Of a stretch of 64,000 bases of DNA, positions 21,642 to 32,500 are shown one piece after another (the stretch's first letter is position 1; each line of letters opens with the position of its first letter). The notes beneath the pieces were generated by a model that saw only the letters and a program-made list of their open reading frames with translations, searched no databases and had not been told where the DNA came from. The DNA is from Euborellia annulipes. Lineage: Eukaryota > Arthropoda > Insecta > Dermaptera > Anisolabididae. Where the stretch lies: the NCBI GenBank assembly GCA_023213315.1, contig JAKCPI010015790.1, forward strand, positions 1 through 64,000, read 5' to 3'. A program made the translations under genes and the position numbers.

Positions 21642-21674
21642 CTGATGATGGGAGAATAATTTTATCGAAACGTC
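21642..21674 (+). ncRNA. Decayed hammerhead-like motif
   Basis: CTGATGA 21642-21648 and GAAACGTC 21667-21674 are intact, but the stem II region between them pairs poorly. Confidence 0.4.
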
Positions 21675-22172
21675 TCGTTAATTGTTGAAAATCGCAGACT
21701 TTGTATTTTTTTTGGCTGCTTCTGCTTCTCTTCCTTTTGTTTATTGTTTTCTTTTCTATATCATACATTGATTTTAGTCTACCCTAAATACCAAGGCCGT
21801 AGCCAAAACTTTTCGGGGGGGGGGGGGGGGAGGGAGATTTACATGAACCGATAGATAACCCTCCCCCCCTGTTCCTCCCCACTCTTCAGCTTCAAGGTGT
21901 TGACAATCTAGTAAGTACTGTTAAAAGGGTTCAAAAGGAACTTTACTTTTGGTAACTTTTCTAAAATAATAATATTGAATAGTTCGTAGGATTAGGTTGG
22001 AAGGGATTGGATACAAATAGAAAAAGGACAGGTGAGAGAATAGACAAGCTAATTAAAGGACCCTAATTATTAGTTAAACTGTAATTAAAAAACAGTTGCC
22101 ATCTTTCCTGGTACAAAATTTCATCTTATATATTTGCAATTTCATTTTTTTTTCCTCTCAAATACTCCAAAC

Positions 22173-22448
22173 CATAGGCGTCATTTGGGGGAGGGGGCAG
22201 GGCATTTACCCCCCCCCCCCCCCAAGGGCTCTGATTTTTATAAAATTTTATATTATTCTAAATAAAATACTCCAAAATACATCTACGAGTATACAAACTG
22301 TACAAAATTAAACAATTAAATTAAATATGTTTTGGCCAAATTTGAGTACCCATTTGTAAGTAAATTTTAAGAAAAAAAAAATGTTTGCCCCCCCAAGAAA
22401 AAATTTGCCCCCCCCCCTCCCCAAGAAAAAGTTGAAATGACTCCACTG
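22173..22448. mobile_element. hAT-type MITE with perfect 8-bp TSD
   Basis: Ends CATAGGCGTCATTT / AAATGACTCCACTG are imperfect inverted repeats; CTCCAAAC flanks both sides (22165-22172, 22449-22456). Long G and C runs inside. Confidence 0.88.
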
Positions 22449-22939
22449 CTCCAAACAAATAGAGAATTAAACATCTAAACTTCTCAATTGTAACTACTCA
22501 TTAAAGTTTCATTTCGTTTTTCTTTTTAAAAATTTCCGTTGCTGGGTGGAAAATCAGTGCATGTACGATACATAAAAAAAAATCATAAAGTTTTATTGTG
22601 ACCTTGGATTTTGTCGTGATTGACTTTTGCCTTGAAAATTTTAATTTTAAACTTGTTTAAATGAAATTTAATATTGAAATTTAAATAATTTTATAAAAAA
22701 AAATTTTATCGATAATCAAAAGGGGGAGAAAGATTTTTTTTTAAACTTTTATATGAAATTTTTTTCAGCTAATGATTTAGTCCCAAAACGCATATTTTGT
22801 AAAAAAAAAAATCATTAGATTATGTAGCCTAATAATTTAATAATCACATTGTATAGATAATTTTTTCTTCGCAAAACAACATCATTTACCTTATTTTACC
22901 TGTTAAAATATATTTATGGTGTGCTTATTGTATTTTGTA

Positions 22940-23142
22940 CAGTGAGGGACAGTATTAAGTCCCACCCGTGCGTTTTCTACTTGTGATTATATTATTGTTT
23001 TTATAAAAGAAAATGAAAATCTTTATTGGAAATTTTCTAGGTTTGAACCTTGAACGTTTCCATTAAAATATATATATTTTTAAACAATGAAATAATCACA
23101 AGTAGAAAACGCATGGATGCGACATAATATTATCCCCCACTG
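22940..23142. mobile_element. Tc1/mariner-type MITE, family C
   Basis: Ends in inverted CAGTGAGGGACAGTATTAAG and TGCGTTTTCTACTTGTGATT blocks, flanked by TA on each side. 203 bp, no coding. Relatives: 40578-40783 and a decayed piece at about 62063-62170. Confidence 0.8.
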
Positions 23143-23241
23143 TACCATAAAACACCGAAAGAAAGATAATTGTTATGTAGAAGGATGAGTAAAAAGGCCA
23201 AACAGCTATTATTATTTCTTTATTGATATCAAACCCACAGC

Positions 23242-23273
23242 GACGTTTCGGTCGACTATGCGACCATCTTCAT
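23242..23273 (-). ncRNA. Hammerhead-like motif, mutated core
   Basis: On the minus strand: ATGAAGA in place of CTGAAGA, extra T, stem II GGTCG/CGACC, GAAACGTC. The change at the first core base predicts little or no activity. Confidence 0.5.
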
Positions 23274-24089
23274 GGCTATAATGGAGTATACAGAGACATA
23301 ACATCAATAGGGTATACAAAACTAATTTTGGGCCTCGACTGAATTTCCCGACTAGAAATAAATTTATTGAAAAATTCTTTCTAGTCTTTATATTAACACT
23401 GTCTGCAAAAATTAGTTCATTATTAGTGTTGGAAAGTGAGCAAAGCCGGGGGGGGGGGGTGCTGGCAATGGAGAAGAGCAAGAGTCAATTGATCAATTAC
23501 TCCAAACTCTAATTTTATTAAAATTTCTCCTACAATTATTAATAGAGAATAAATTCAAAATATAAAAAATAAAAGCTCTAGCTCTCTTCTGGTATTAATT
23601 TGAAATGTGAAAGCTACAATCAAAAATCAAACAATAATTTTGTGGAATTGAATTGCAGAAGAGAGTTAAGAAACACGTCTTCTCAGTTCATCCTTTGAGA
23701 AAGAAACCTTTTGATATTCAATATACCTTAATGATAGAGATTTTTTATGATTTCCTTTTATTCATAAAGATTGGCTGATCAAAGTTATTGCATCTTTAAT
23801 AATAATTTATCTGCAGAAATATAAATCTTTAAATCATCTAATAAATCAAATTTTATTTCAAAAAGTAACTTTTTATAAATCTAGTGGAAAATTTGATTAA
23901 AAATCAATTTTTATGAACTATAAATTAGATGATAGATTAAAATTAGTTATCAAGTCGTCATCTAGTGTCTAGCTTTGGTAAAATTCATCCAGATTGTTTA
24001 AAAGTAAATTTTTTTTATTGGGAAAAATCCCAATTGTAAGTTGAAGTTTTTAGGGATAAAATTTTGTTTTATTACATTTTGAAATGAAT

Positions 24090-24148
24090 CCAATACTTTC
24101 TCTCTCTATATATATTTCATATACATAGGTAAGAGAAAGTAAAAACAG
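24090..24148 (+). repeat. Repeat family A, short end fragment
   Basis: AATCCAATACTTTCTCTCT followed by an AT tract and GGTAAGAGAAAGTAAAAA, as at the ends of the longer copies. Confidence 0.7.
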
Positions 24149-24159
24149 CTTTCTCAGAA

Positions 24160-24370
24160 TAAAACGTTTCGGCTTGAATAATAAATATTATTATTGACAA
24201 ATCCTGGTTCAAACACATGTGTATTTTGCAACATTTGTTTCCGATAACTGAAGATGGCCAAATAAATTCAGGCCGAGACTTCTATATTCTGGGAGTTATT
24301 TTTAACCTCGAGCATTCCAATTTGGCTGATATCTTCATCCCTCTATTATATTCATGAATAAGTGTCTAAA
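24160..24370 (+). repeat. Solo arm of the 3079-4740 foldback family
   Basis: Shares TTATTATTGACAAATCCTGG, CTGAAGATGGCCAAATAAAT, CTGGGAGTTATTTTTAACCT and CGAGCATTC blocks with 4580-4740. It holds a hammerhead-like relic, CTGAAGA-T-GGCC/GGCC-GAGAC, at 24248-24279, with GAAAC changed to GAGAC. Confidence 0.65.
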
Positions 24371-24482
24371 ATCTAATGAGACTAACGACCAGTTTCTTCA
24401 TCCATGGTCAGTTAGCTAGTTAGTAGCCCTTGGCTAAGCGATTCACCTATACGATAACATCTATGTGTATTGCTTAACAACC

Positions 24483-24529
24483 TTTGGTCCTGAATAAGGA
24501 CGCGATTGGCGTCCGAAACGTCGACCAAA
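24483..24529 (+). ncRNA. Hammerhead-like fold with perfect stems, core G8 changed
   Basis: Stem I of seven pairs (TTTGGTC 24483-24489 with GACCAAA 24523-24529), core CTGAATA 24490-24496, extra A, stem II of six pairs (GGACGC/GCGTCC, loop GATTG), GAAACGTC 24515-24522. The fold is fully preserved, but one core base (G to T) should abolish cleavage. Confidence 0.6.
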
Positions 24530-24599
24530 AGAATTTAAATACCTAATTTATTATTCCCCTGGCTGCTCATCTACCTTCCTTTCTGTTTATTTTAGTTAA

Positions 24600-24835
24600 A
24601 ACATTATAAGTAGGTAAAAAATTAATCAATTAGAAATACACTTCGTGATATCTTTCAATTTGTTTATTTATTGCTACTTGATATGTATTTCATCAATACA
24701 AATACTAAACCTTTTTGTATTTCTTCTAATGATGACATGTTGAGTGTCGAAATATGTATCAAGTATTTATAGCAATAAATAAAGGAATTGAAACATTTCA
24801 CCGAGTGTTTTCTAATTAATTAATTTTATATTTAT
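24600..24835. mobile_element. Foldback element with hammerhead-like centre
   Basis: Inverted arms share AATTAATCAATTAGAAA-type ends, TATTTATTGCTA and GATAT/GATAC blocks. At 24727-24760 a motif reads CTAATGA-T-GACA/TGTC-GAAAT, one base off the CTGANGA core. Confidence 0.5.
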
Positions 24836-25333
24836 TGTTTTACGTATGAAATCGCTTTTAAGGTAGTGACAATATTTTTTACTATATTTTTGTTGAAAGC
24901 AAATTCTCTAGAAAATTAAAATTTTATACTGTTAACTGTGACAATAAATTAGACTATGTAAATGGTCTTTTTAGGGGAATTATAGAAATAGTTAATTCAT
25001 CACTTAAGAAATAATTTGAATTTCCTTTCTGTTTTGATGATTAATTAAAATTTAATAGAAATAAACCAGATCCTACGGAAGGAAATGAATTTATTTTTTT
25101 TGCCTTTGTTTGAATTATTTACGGTTCTCTTTTTTATTAATAATTTTCCAAATTTTTATAATCCTTATCTCCATTTTAATTTCTATCCAGTTTCGTTTTC
25201 AAACACATATTGAATTTTAACAATAACATCCTGGTCCCTGACCTTTTCAAGCTTAAATCTGCTCCTTTTCAAAATTATATTACGAGATAAATAAATAAAT
25301 ACCTTTTAAAATTCCTTCAAGAGGCATCTTAAA

Positions 25334-25583
25334 CAGGGGCGGATCATAAGCAGGGCGCACTAGGCGCGCGCCGTCGAATATGGGAGCCCCCAAAATTGAT
25401 TATCATAAGATCGTGATATAAAATTTGATTTCATTTTTATAAAATGCATGTAAGTAATTAAAATTACGTTATATAATATTTATAATACCTATTAATTAAT
25501 TTCTAAAGACATTTTTGTTACCCCGGGCCTAATTTTTTTTTTTTTTTGCGCCTAGGGCCTTATATTGTCTTAATCCGCCACTG
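25334..25583. mobile_element. hAT-type MITE
   Basis: Starts CAGGGGCGGATCATAAG, ends TTAATCCGCCACTG; flanks ATCTTAAA / ATCTTAAC match at 7 of 8. Confidence 0.82.
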
Positions 25584-26596
25584 ATCTTAACCGAACCTTA
25601 ATATTCGATATTTATAAGTGAAGTCCTTTCATTCATCATTAGTTATGTCCTTTACACACACGTAATGAAACTAATTTGCCATATATCTTAAACTATCTTC
25701 TTTTCAATAAATGATATAAGAAATTACATAATAAAAAAATATAATAAAAAAAAAAATTCATTGAAACTAGTATAAGTTAATCAATTAAATCTCCATCCCA
25801 AGGTTGGGGAAATTAGACATGATAATAAATCAGACTGTGATTAAAGTACGAAAATCAATGAATAAAACAATTTAATCTTATATTTGATTTCTAGCACATT
25901 TTCCTTAGAGAAAAGGGGCTTTTGCTTTCTCTTGGGGCTTTTCGTCAAAAAAAGCTCACTTCCTTTCGATCCAGATGATTAGTGGGATCTTTAGTTAGAT
26001 TTTTCATTATTAATTATTAAAGTAAATTTTATCAACGGAGATTAAAAGACTACTATTATATTGGGATTTGGCACCATAATCAACTCTTTTTATCTTGCGA
26101 GTACATGAATGACAACCATGAGTTTCACGAGCTAAGGCCGCTACTTATTCCAATCTTAACCCTCGCACATCAAGCACAGACTTGTTTCTTCACAGAGGAG
26201 GTGACTGACTTGTGAGTGGTGGTAAAGATTAGACAGCTACCTGAAATTTAATAAAATCCAAAATAGAAGTTAGTTTTTACCAAAAATGAACCCAGCTAAG
26301 GGTTTTTCTTCCGGCACGTAAAGCCTTCAGGTAAATAAACTGTTCCGTTATGAGGATAGATTGATACATGGTTGTTTTTCATTTCAAATAATTTTGTTAT
26401 ACTATCTGTATCATCCAAAAGTATCCATTGGCTAGAGATCTGTCTCAGCCCTTCCTAGAGAGCTTAGAGGCGAGATTAGAGAGATGACATTAATTAATTT
26501 TTTAATTATTTTTTGATTAGATTGATTAATTAATTAAGTTCTTTGAAAAGTTTTGTCTGTAGTCCAAATATCCATGCTCTGTATTTTGATTGAAAA

Positions 26597-26816
26597 CAGG
26601 GGCGTATATAGAAATTTTTTTCGGGGGGGGCTCAAAAAAAAAATTTTTTTGAAGAAATTTTTTTTTTAAAAAACTTCTTTTTTTTCTTAAAAATTTTTTG
26701 CAGAATTTTTGTTTTTTTGTGTGAAAAATTTTATCCTCCCCCAAAATAGTTGGTGTTGTGGTGTTTTTTTCTTTTTTTTTTTTTATTTGTTTTTTTTAAA
26801 TTTGGGGGGGGGCGCG

Positions 26817-26849
<33 letters not shown>

Positions 26850-26851
26850 TG
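26597..26851. mobile_element. hAT-type MITE with perfect TSD and a 33-C run
   Basis: Starts CAGGGGCGTATATAG; the right end is swallowed by a C run (26817-26849). Flanks ATTGAAAA at 26589-26596 and 26852-26859 are identical. Related to 30601-30870. Confidence 0.85.
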
Positions 26852-26859
26852 ATTGAAAA

Positions 26860-29411
26860 GCTTAATGCACTTTGTCTCTCTAAGATTTAGAGTTGTTTTC
26901 TCTCCCCGATAGGGTGCAGTGCTAGAGATGAACCTTTGACTGATAGTGATAGTCATATGATATGTCATTTTTGAGAAAATCTTATTGCTTTAAAGTTTTT
27001 AAACTTATTTAAATATTAGGCCTATTATTTGATCAATTTCTTGTGATAAAATAATTCTTGAAAAATATTAACTGATTGATGAATTAATTATTATCTAAAG
27101 ATTATCCAAATGATTACCAAATAGGAAAATGAATTTGATTGGTTTTCCCCATTATTTAACTTCAATTTTAATAAATTACTTTATTTACTCAAATTTTTTC
27201 TTTCAATTCCTGAGAGTTTTATTCACATCAAATTTACCTGGTTGTATTTATTTAAATTAATTGTACATAATTTTATCCCAGGTGAGATTTTTGTTTGACT
27301 GTTTGGGAATCATAAATTCAGTTTTGTTAAGGGAGGGTTGGGCGCCAGCTGAGAGAGAGAGGTGAAAGAGCACCTGGCTCAGAAAATAGAAAAGACTCCC
27401 TCTTTTTTTAAAGAGTTTAAAAAAATGAAAATTAATGTTCTTATTACTCCTTTCATTTCTCTAACCAAAAAAAATTATGAATTTATCAATTGTAACAGCT
27501 AGAGAGTATATTGTAAGTTACATTCTTGATTCGAATCGAAAAACATTTAGTGTATTTATATTGAATCGAAACGTTGCGTTTTGACAGCTGACGCCGGGTG
27601 ATCGCACCACCCTCGTAATGGCTCTGTACGCCATACAGGCTTTTGTACGGAAATTCGATATCAATATTCTGTAGATAAAATATAAATTACTGGTCTCTTC
27701 CTCTTTGTGTTTGTAAATAGCAATTTAGAAAAAAAAAAGCAAAACATAGCTACCACAATTTATTAATTAAGAAGCCGATTAGGCTACGAGATAAAATATT
27801 TAAGTTTTTCCACACACCCACACACAAATCATTCTTTTTTCAAATTCTTGAGATGGAAAGCTAAAACCCATCTCACTAAATTTGAAATAAATAGAAAAAT
27901 CGCAAAAAAAAAAAAAAAAACATTTCATTTTAATTTCAATTATATTCGAATTTAAATAGAAATGCGTCCAGGACACCCAATAGATGTTATAGTTATCTTC
28001 AAAGTTATATGGCCTAAGTTGTCGAAAAGACTGTGTGAATGTGTGTGTGTGTGTGTGAGTGTGAATGAGAAAAAAGTGTGAGTAAAAAAAATATAAGCTT
28101 ATATATATTCGAATATTTTAATCGTTTAAAAAATAATAAATATTATTGATTTTGTGATTTCGAAAATAAGAAGAAATGTATTGTATTGTTAAGAGGTTAA
28201 TTTCTTTGTCCCCTACACCCTCTGTCCCTCTAACCAACACATAGAAATAAAAGGACTGCTGTCCCCCTCCCTCCCCCCTCTTGTCTCTTATCTCAAACAT
28301 TGTCCTAAGCAGGGTGTCCGAACCTTTGGGTAAAAGGGCACAGCTGCAGTGGAAAATCTGGCAATTTTGTGCAAAAGCAAAGGCCTCTCAATGAACAGGC
28401 AAAATGGAACAGAACAACCCTAGCCTCGCAGCCGCAGTGAAAGGAACTCAACACGAACCATAAGGCCCCATTTCCACGAAACTAGGTTTGCACAAGAATG
28501 TTCATTTTTACTGCATACGATGTCAGATGCACTTCTTGCAAATCTCATTGACCAATTACCTTTTATTTCTATATCTAATGTGTTTTTTTTTTTTTTAATT
28601 ATCTATAGATGATCTTAAAATTCAAAATGAAAATAAGCTTACCTAAAAAAAAAAAAGAAAGGGATTCTTTTTTTGACCTGAGAATTCTTCCTATTTTGAG
28701 ATGCGATTTTTCTATCTTTTTAAACATTTTTTTATTTCTATCACATTCTTTCCACCACATATAAAGAAAATATAGAAAATTTCTTACTATGTGAAAATAA
28801 TTTACAAAAAAAAAAATATCTTTTTTATAAATATTTTTAACGAGACTTTTTTAAGTCTTTTCTGCATCTTAGGCCATATAGACTTTAACGATACTCATTA
28901 TTTAAATGGTATTTATAAGTGGGAGTTCAGAAATATTTATACCATCCAAATGATTTAAATAAATTAAGGAGACTATTTAAAAAAAAAAAAGTCCGCCAAA
29001 AATTGTTCAAAACAGATACAAAAATATTAGTTAAAATTTTTTAAGCACAAAAATTGGTTTTAAAGAGACGAGGATTTACGAAAAACTAGGATTCTGATTT
29101 GAAAAGTTTTTCCTTTATGCCTATTTAATTCTCATCTATTGTATAATCTGCAACAACAACCCCGTAACCAGAAAAGCCAACTAGTTTATATAAATTAGAT
29201 TATGATAATATTATAAGTTAAATTGTTTAAAGTTTATAAATCCTCTGATATTTAAAAAACTAAACACTCCTGTTAATTAGAAAAAGAATGAAAAGAATTG
29301 GTAGATCGTATTTATATAGCAATGTCTAAATTTTCATCTAGCTTAAATTTTCTATTTGATTTTTAACCAAATTCCTCTATAATTAATTACATTTTTTCTC
29401 AATCTGTGCAG
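26860..29411. other. AT-rich, no gene seen; intergenic or first larp4 intron
   Basis: A short GT repeat (about 28038-28057) and a GC-richer patch at 28315-28490 of unknown nature. Nothing coding is recognised. The larp4 start codon must lie in or left of this DNA, or in an exon too small to see. Confidence 0.4.
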
Positions 29412-29547
29412 GTCACGGCGAATCCAAACCAGGTTGCAGTATTGAATCCAGACGCAGACTCATTTGAAGCAAACAAAACTGAAGAAACGGCCGATGCCAC
29501 GACAAATTGGGATTCAGCGTCGGAATCTGAATATCCTCCAGTGGAAA
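29412..29547 (+). CDS. larp4: larp4 exon 1 (first visible), PAM2-like motif
   Basis: Acceptor TGTGCAG, donor AAA|GTAAGT. It encodes [20 protein letters not shown] then an acidic stretch ending ESEYPPVE. LNPxAxxF matches the PAM2 motif that binds the MLLE domain of poly(A)-binding protein. Ends in phase 1. Confidence 0.85.
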
Positions 29548-32500
29548 GTAAGTACACAAATTAATTACCATAATTTTTAATCGATTGTAGGAGAATGATT
29601 AACATTTAAAAAATAAAGGACAAAATTTTTACCTCATATACAAATTTTATTTATATTATAATCGGACTACTTATTAAGAAGTTAGCGACTATGAATGATG
29701 CGTTGGATGCAATTAAAAACGTGAGAAAATATTGAAGATGGGTCTAAGGGGGGGGGGGGATTAGCATTATATAATGAAATACACAGGCTTTCAGTTCGAT
29801 ATTTCTAAAAATATATGTTAGAAGAATATCACAGCCCCCGAACCAGTGGCCAAGCGAGGGGGGGGGGGCAAGGGGGTCATAGTGCCCCGGGCGCTACTCA
29901 CAAAGGGGCGCCAAATGGCCCGCAAAACAAAAAAATTGCTGGACATTTTTATTATAATTCATTTCTGGAAAATATATTTTAAATTTAGTGCCAGTGTAAT
30001 TTAATAATTTTGTATGTTTTACATATAATATTACATGGTTTTCGAATGGGGGGGGGGGGCGATATTGGTATTGTGCCCCGGGCGCGAGTTAGTTCACTAC
30101 GCCACTGCCCCCGAACCTTGGTGTAATGATTAGCATGCTGACCATTTGTACCCTTGTACCAAGGGTCGCCGGTTCGCTTCCCGTCCTATGCGAAAAAATT
30201 TATTTAAATTGAATTGGCTACCAATTAATTAACATAAATAGGGGAGAGGTCTAAATGGCCTTCAATGCTGAAAAAGACATTAAATGAAATGAAAAAAAAG
30301 AAAGAATATAACGATATTATTACTTACACTCACTTCCGTGTATGTGCCTGTACTCTCGCTTATTGGCCAGAGAGAGAGGAAGTGGAGTCAGTGAGGAGGA
30401 AATTTAAAACTTTAAGTCAGAGAGGGAAATTTCGTCTTTGGCGAGGAATTGCAAAATTTCCAATCAGTGAGCATAAATAAATTTGATGCATTTGCTCGCC
30501 AAAGGGGGTCCAGGGGGCTTTTCCATATAGCCATAGACCGAAAAATCTTATTTTTTCTTTAGAGTCATAAAAAAGTCAAAATATAAAATTTTTTAAAGAG
30601 CAGGGGCGTATATAGAAATTTTTTTCTGGGGGGGGGGGGGGCTGAATTCAAAAATTTTTCTAGGGAAAATTTTTCTTTTAAGAAACTAAATTTTTTTCAC
30701 ACGAAATTGTTTGCGGAACATTTTTTCTTTTGCGGAATCAAAGTTTTCCACCCTGGAGAAAATTTTGTTGCGCTGATGTCTGTATATCCCTATATATGTA
30801 TATGTGTTTGGGAAATTTCAGAGGGGGGACCGGGCCCCCTCGCCCCCCCCCCCCCTTATATACGCCCCTGATAGAGAGACAAGGTTTCCGAAAATCCTCG
30901 GTGTCAATAATAAAAAGTAAAAGTGCCATTGTTCTTCTTAGAATAGAACGCAAGCTAAATTTCATCCATATTTTTATATTTAATTAATATGACATTTATT
31001 TATTCTAATTATAATTTCTTCATTGGGTTTTATTTTTTTAAATTTGAATTTACCGCTTAAAAATAATTTTTAATAAACTATAAAGCAGATAAATAATTTA
31101 ATTTATAAATTACCAAAAGGTTATGTAAATTTTTGTTCCCAAATTATACAATTGCGTTCTTTTGCTTATAATTTTTTATATTAATTGATATTTTTTAAAA
31201 TAAAAAATTAATTATAAATTATTGAAAAAAAAATATATATATTTTTTTATTTATAATTGATATAGAGAATTTATTTTAAAATAATTAAATAAATAAATAT
31301 TTATTTATTTATTTATTTGGTAAATATTTGGCATTTATTATTTTTTTGCGTTGCTCTTATCATCTTTTGACTTAATGTTGGACATACTGCTTGTTATATA
31401 ATTTTTATTAATTTACAATTTTTAATAATTATTTTACGAAATATTATTTAAAAAATACATATTATTTAAAAAAAGACATTAAAAATTTTTTTTAAGTTAA
31501 TCCTTAATAAACTATAAAGATTAATATAGAAATAATTAAAAATAAATTTGAAATTAAACGCCACGTGGGATTAGTTCGTGGGTGGATCGGGAGATGGCGC
31601 TTGGATAGCCCGCTTGGCGAGAGCGTGTTCAATGCCTCGTCTGTGCATGTCGCCTTCGCGGACGGCCATTTTGCACGTTTCAGTGAGAAATTGTGTCGAG
31701 TTTCAACAATCTTCATAACGGTAAGGCAAATAAAAAATTATCCTTCAATTTTTCTGCAATGCCTAAAATCCTTTATAATTTTCCGTAGTTTTATTCTAAA
31801 TAATTGATATTGTTTGGGTGAGCACATGTTTGTTAGAATCAATTGATTGCGGTATGTCTTACATCTATTCACTCATAAGACGAGTTCGATAAAAGAAGCT
31901 TAATGATAAGGCACATGGTTTCCGGGTTAGTCACATATAATTTTCGTTTTATTTTTCGAAATTCTAATATTTGATTATACTAGCATGAGAATATAATTGT
32001 TTTCTAATGCTAAATTTAGCAATATTACGTTTGAAAACGTCTTGATAAAAAAAAACTATTAAATATTAGAAATGGCTCCTTGCTTCAATCATGGTGGAAT
32101 GAATCATGCTGTATTTCATCAAATCTATTCGTTTTTATTTATCGATCTTTAAATTTTATTAACCCATTTTATTGATATTTGATATATATTTCTTCTGAAT
32201 ATCAAAAATAATATTTATCATATATGAATGATTATGTAATAAATGCCAATTTATTTTTCTTCATATTTAACCGAATTCTTTTAAAATAAATATTAAATTT
32301 TTTTTTTTTTTTTATTTTAGATTTAAATTTAGTTGAAATAAAATTTTGACTTTTCAGACAGTTTGTTGTCTGTTTCTTTATTCATATACATTTATGAATA
32401 TATATATATATATATATATAAAATGAATTAAAAAAAAAAAAAAAACAATTATATAATTTAATAATAAAATACCTTTTTTTATAATTCATAACCTTTATTA

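Noticed and set aside
27560..27580. Hammerhead-like CGAAACGTTG
   Set aside because: No upstream core or hairpin; the match is to the short motif only.
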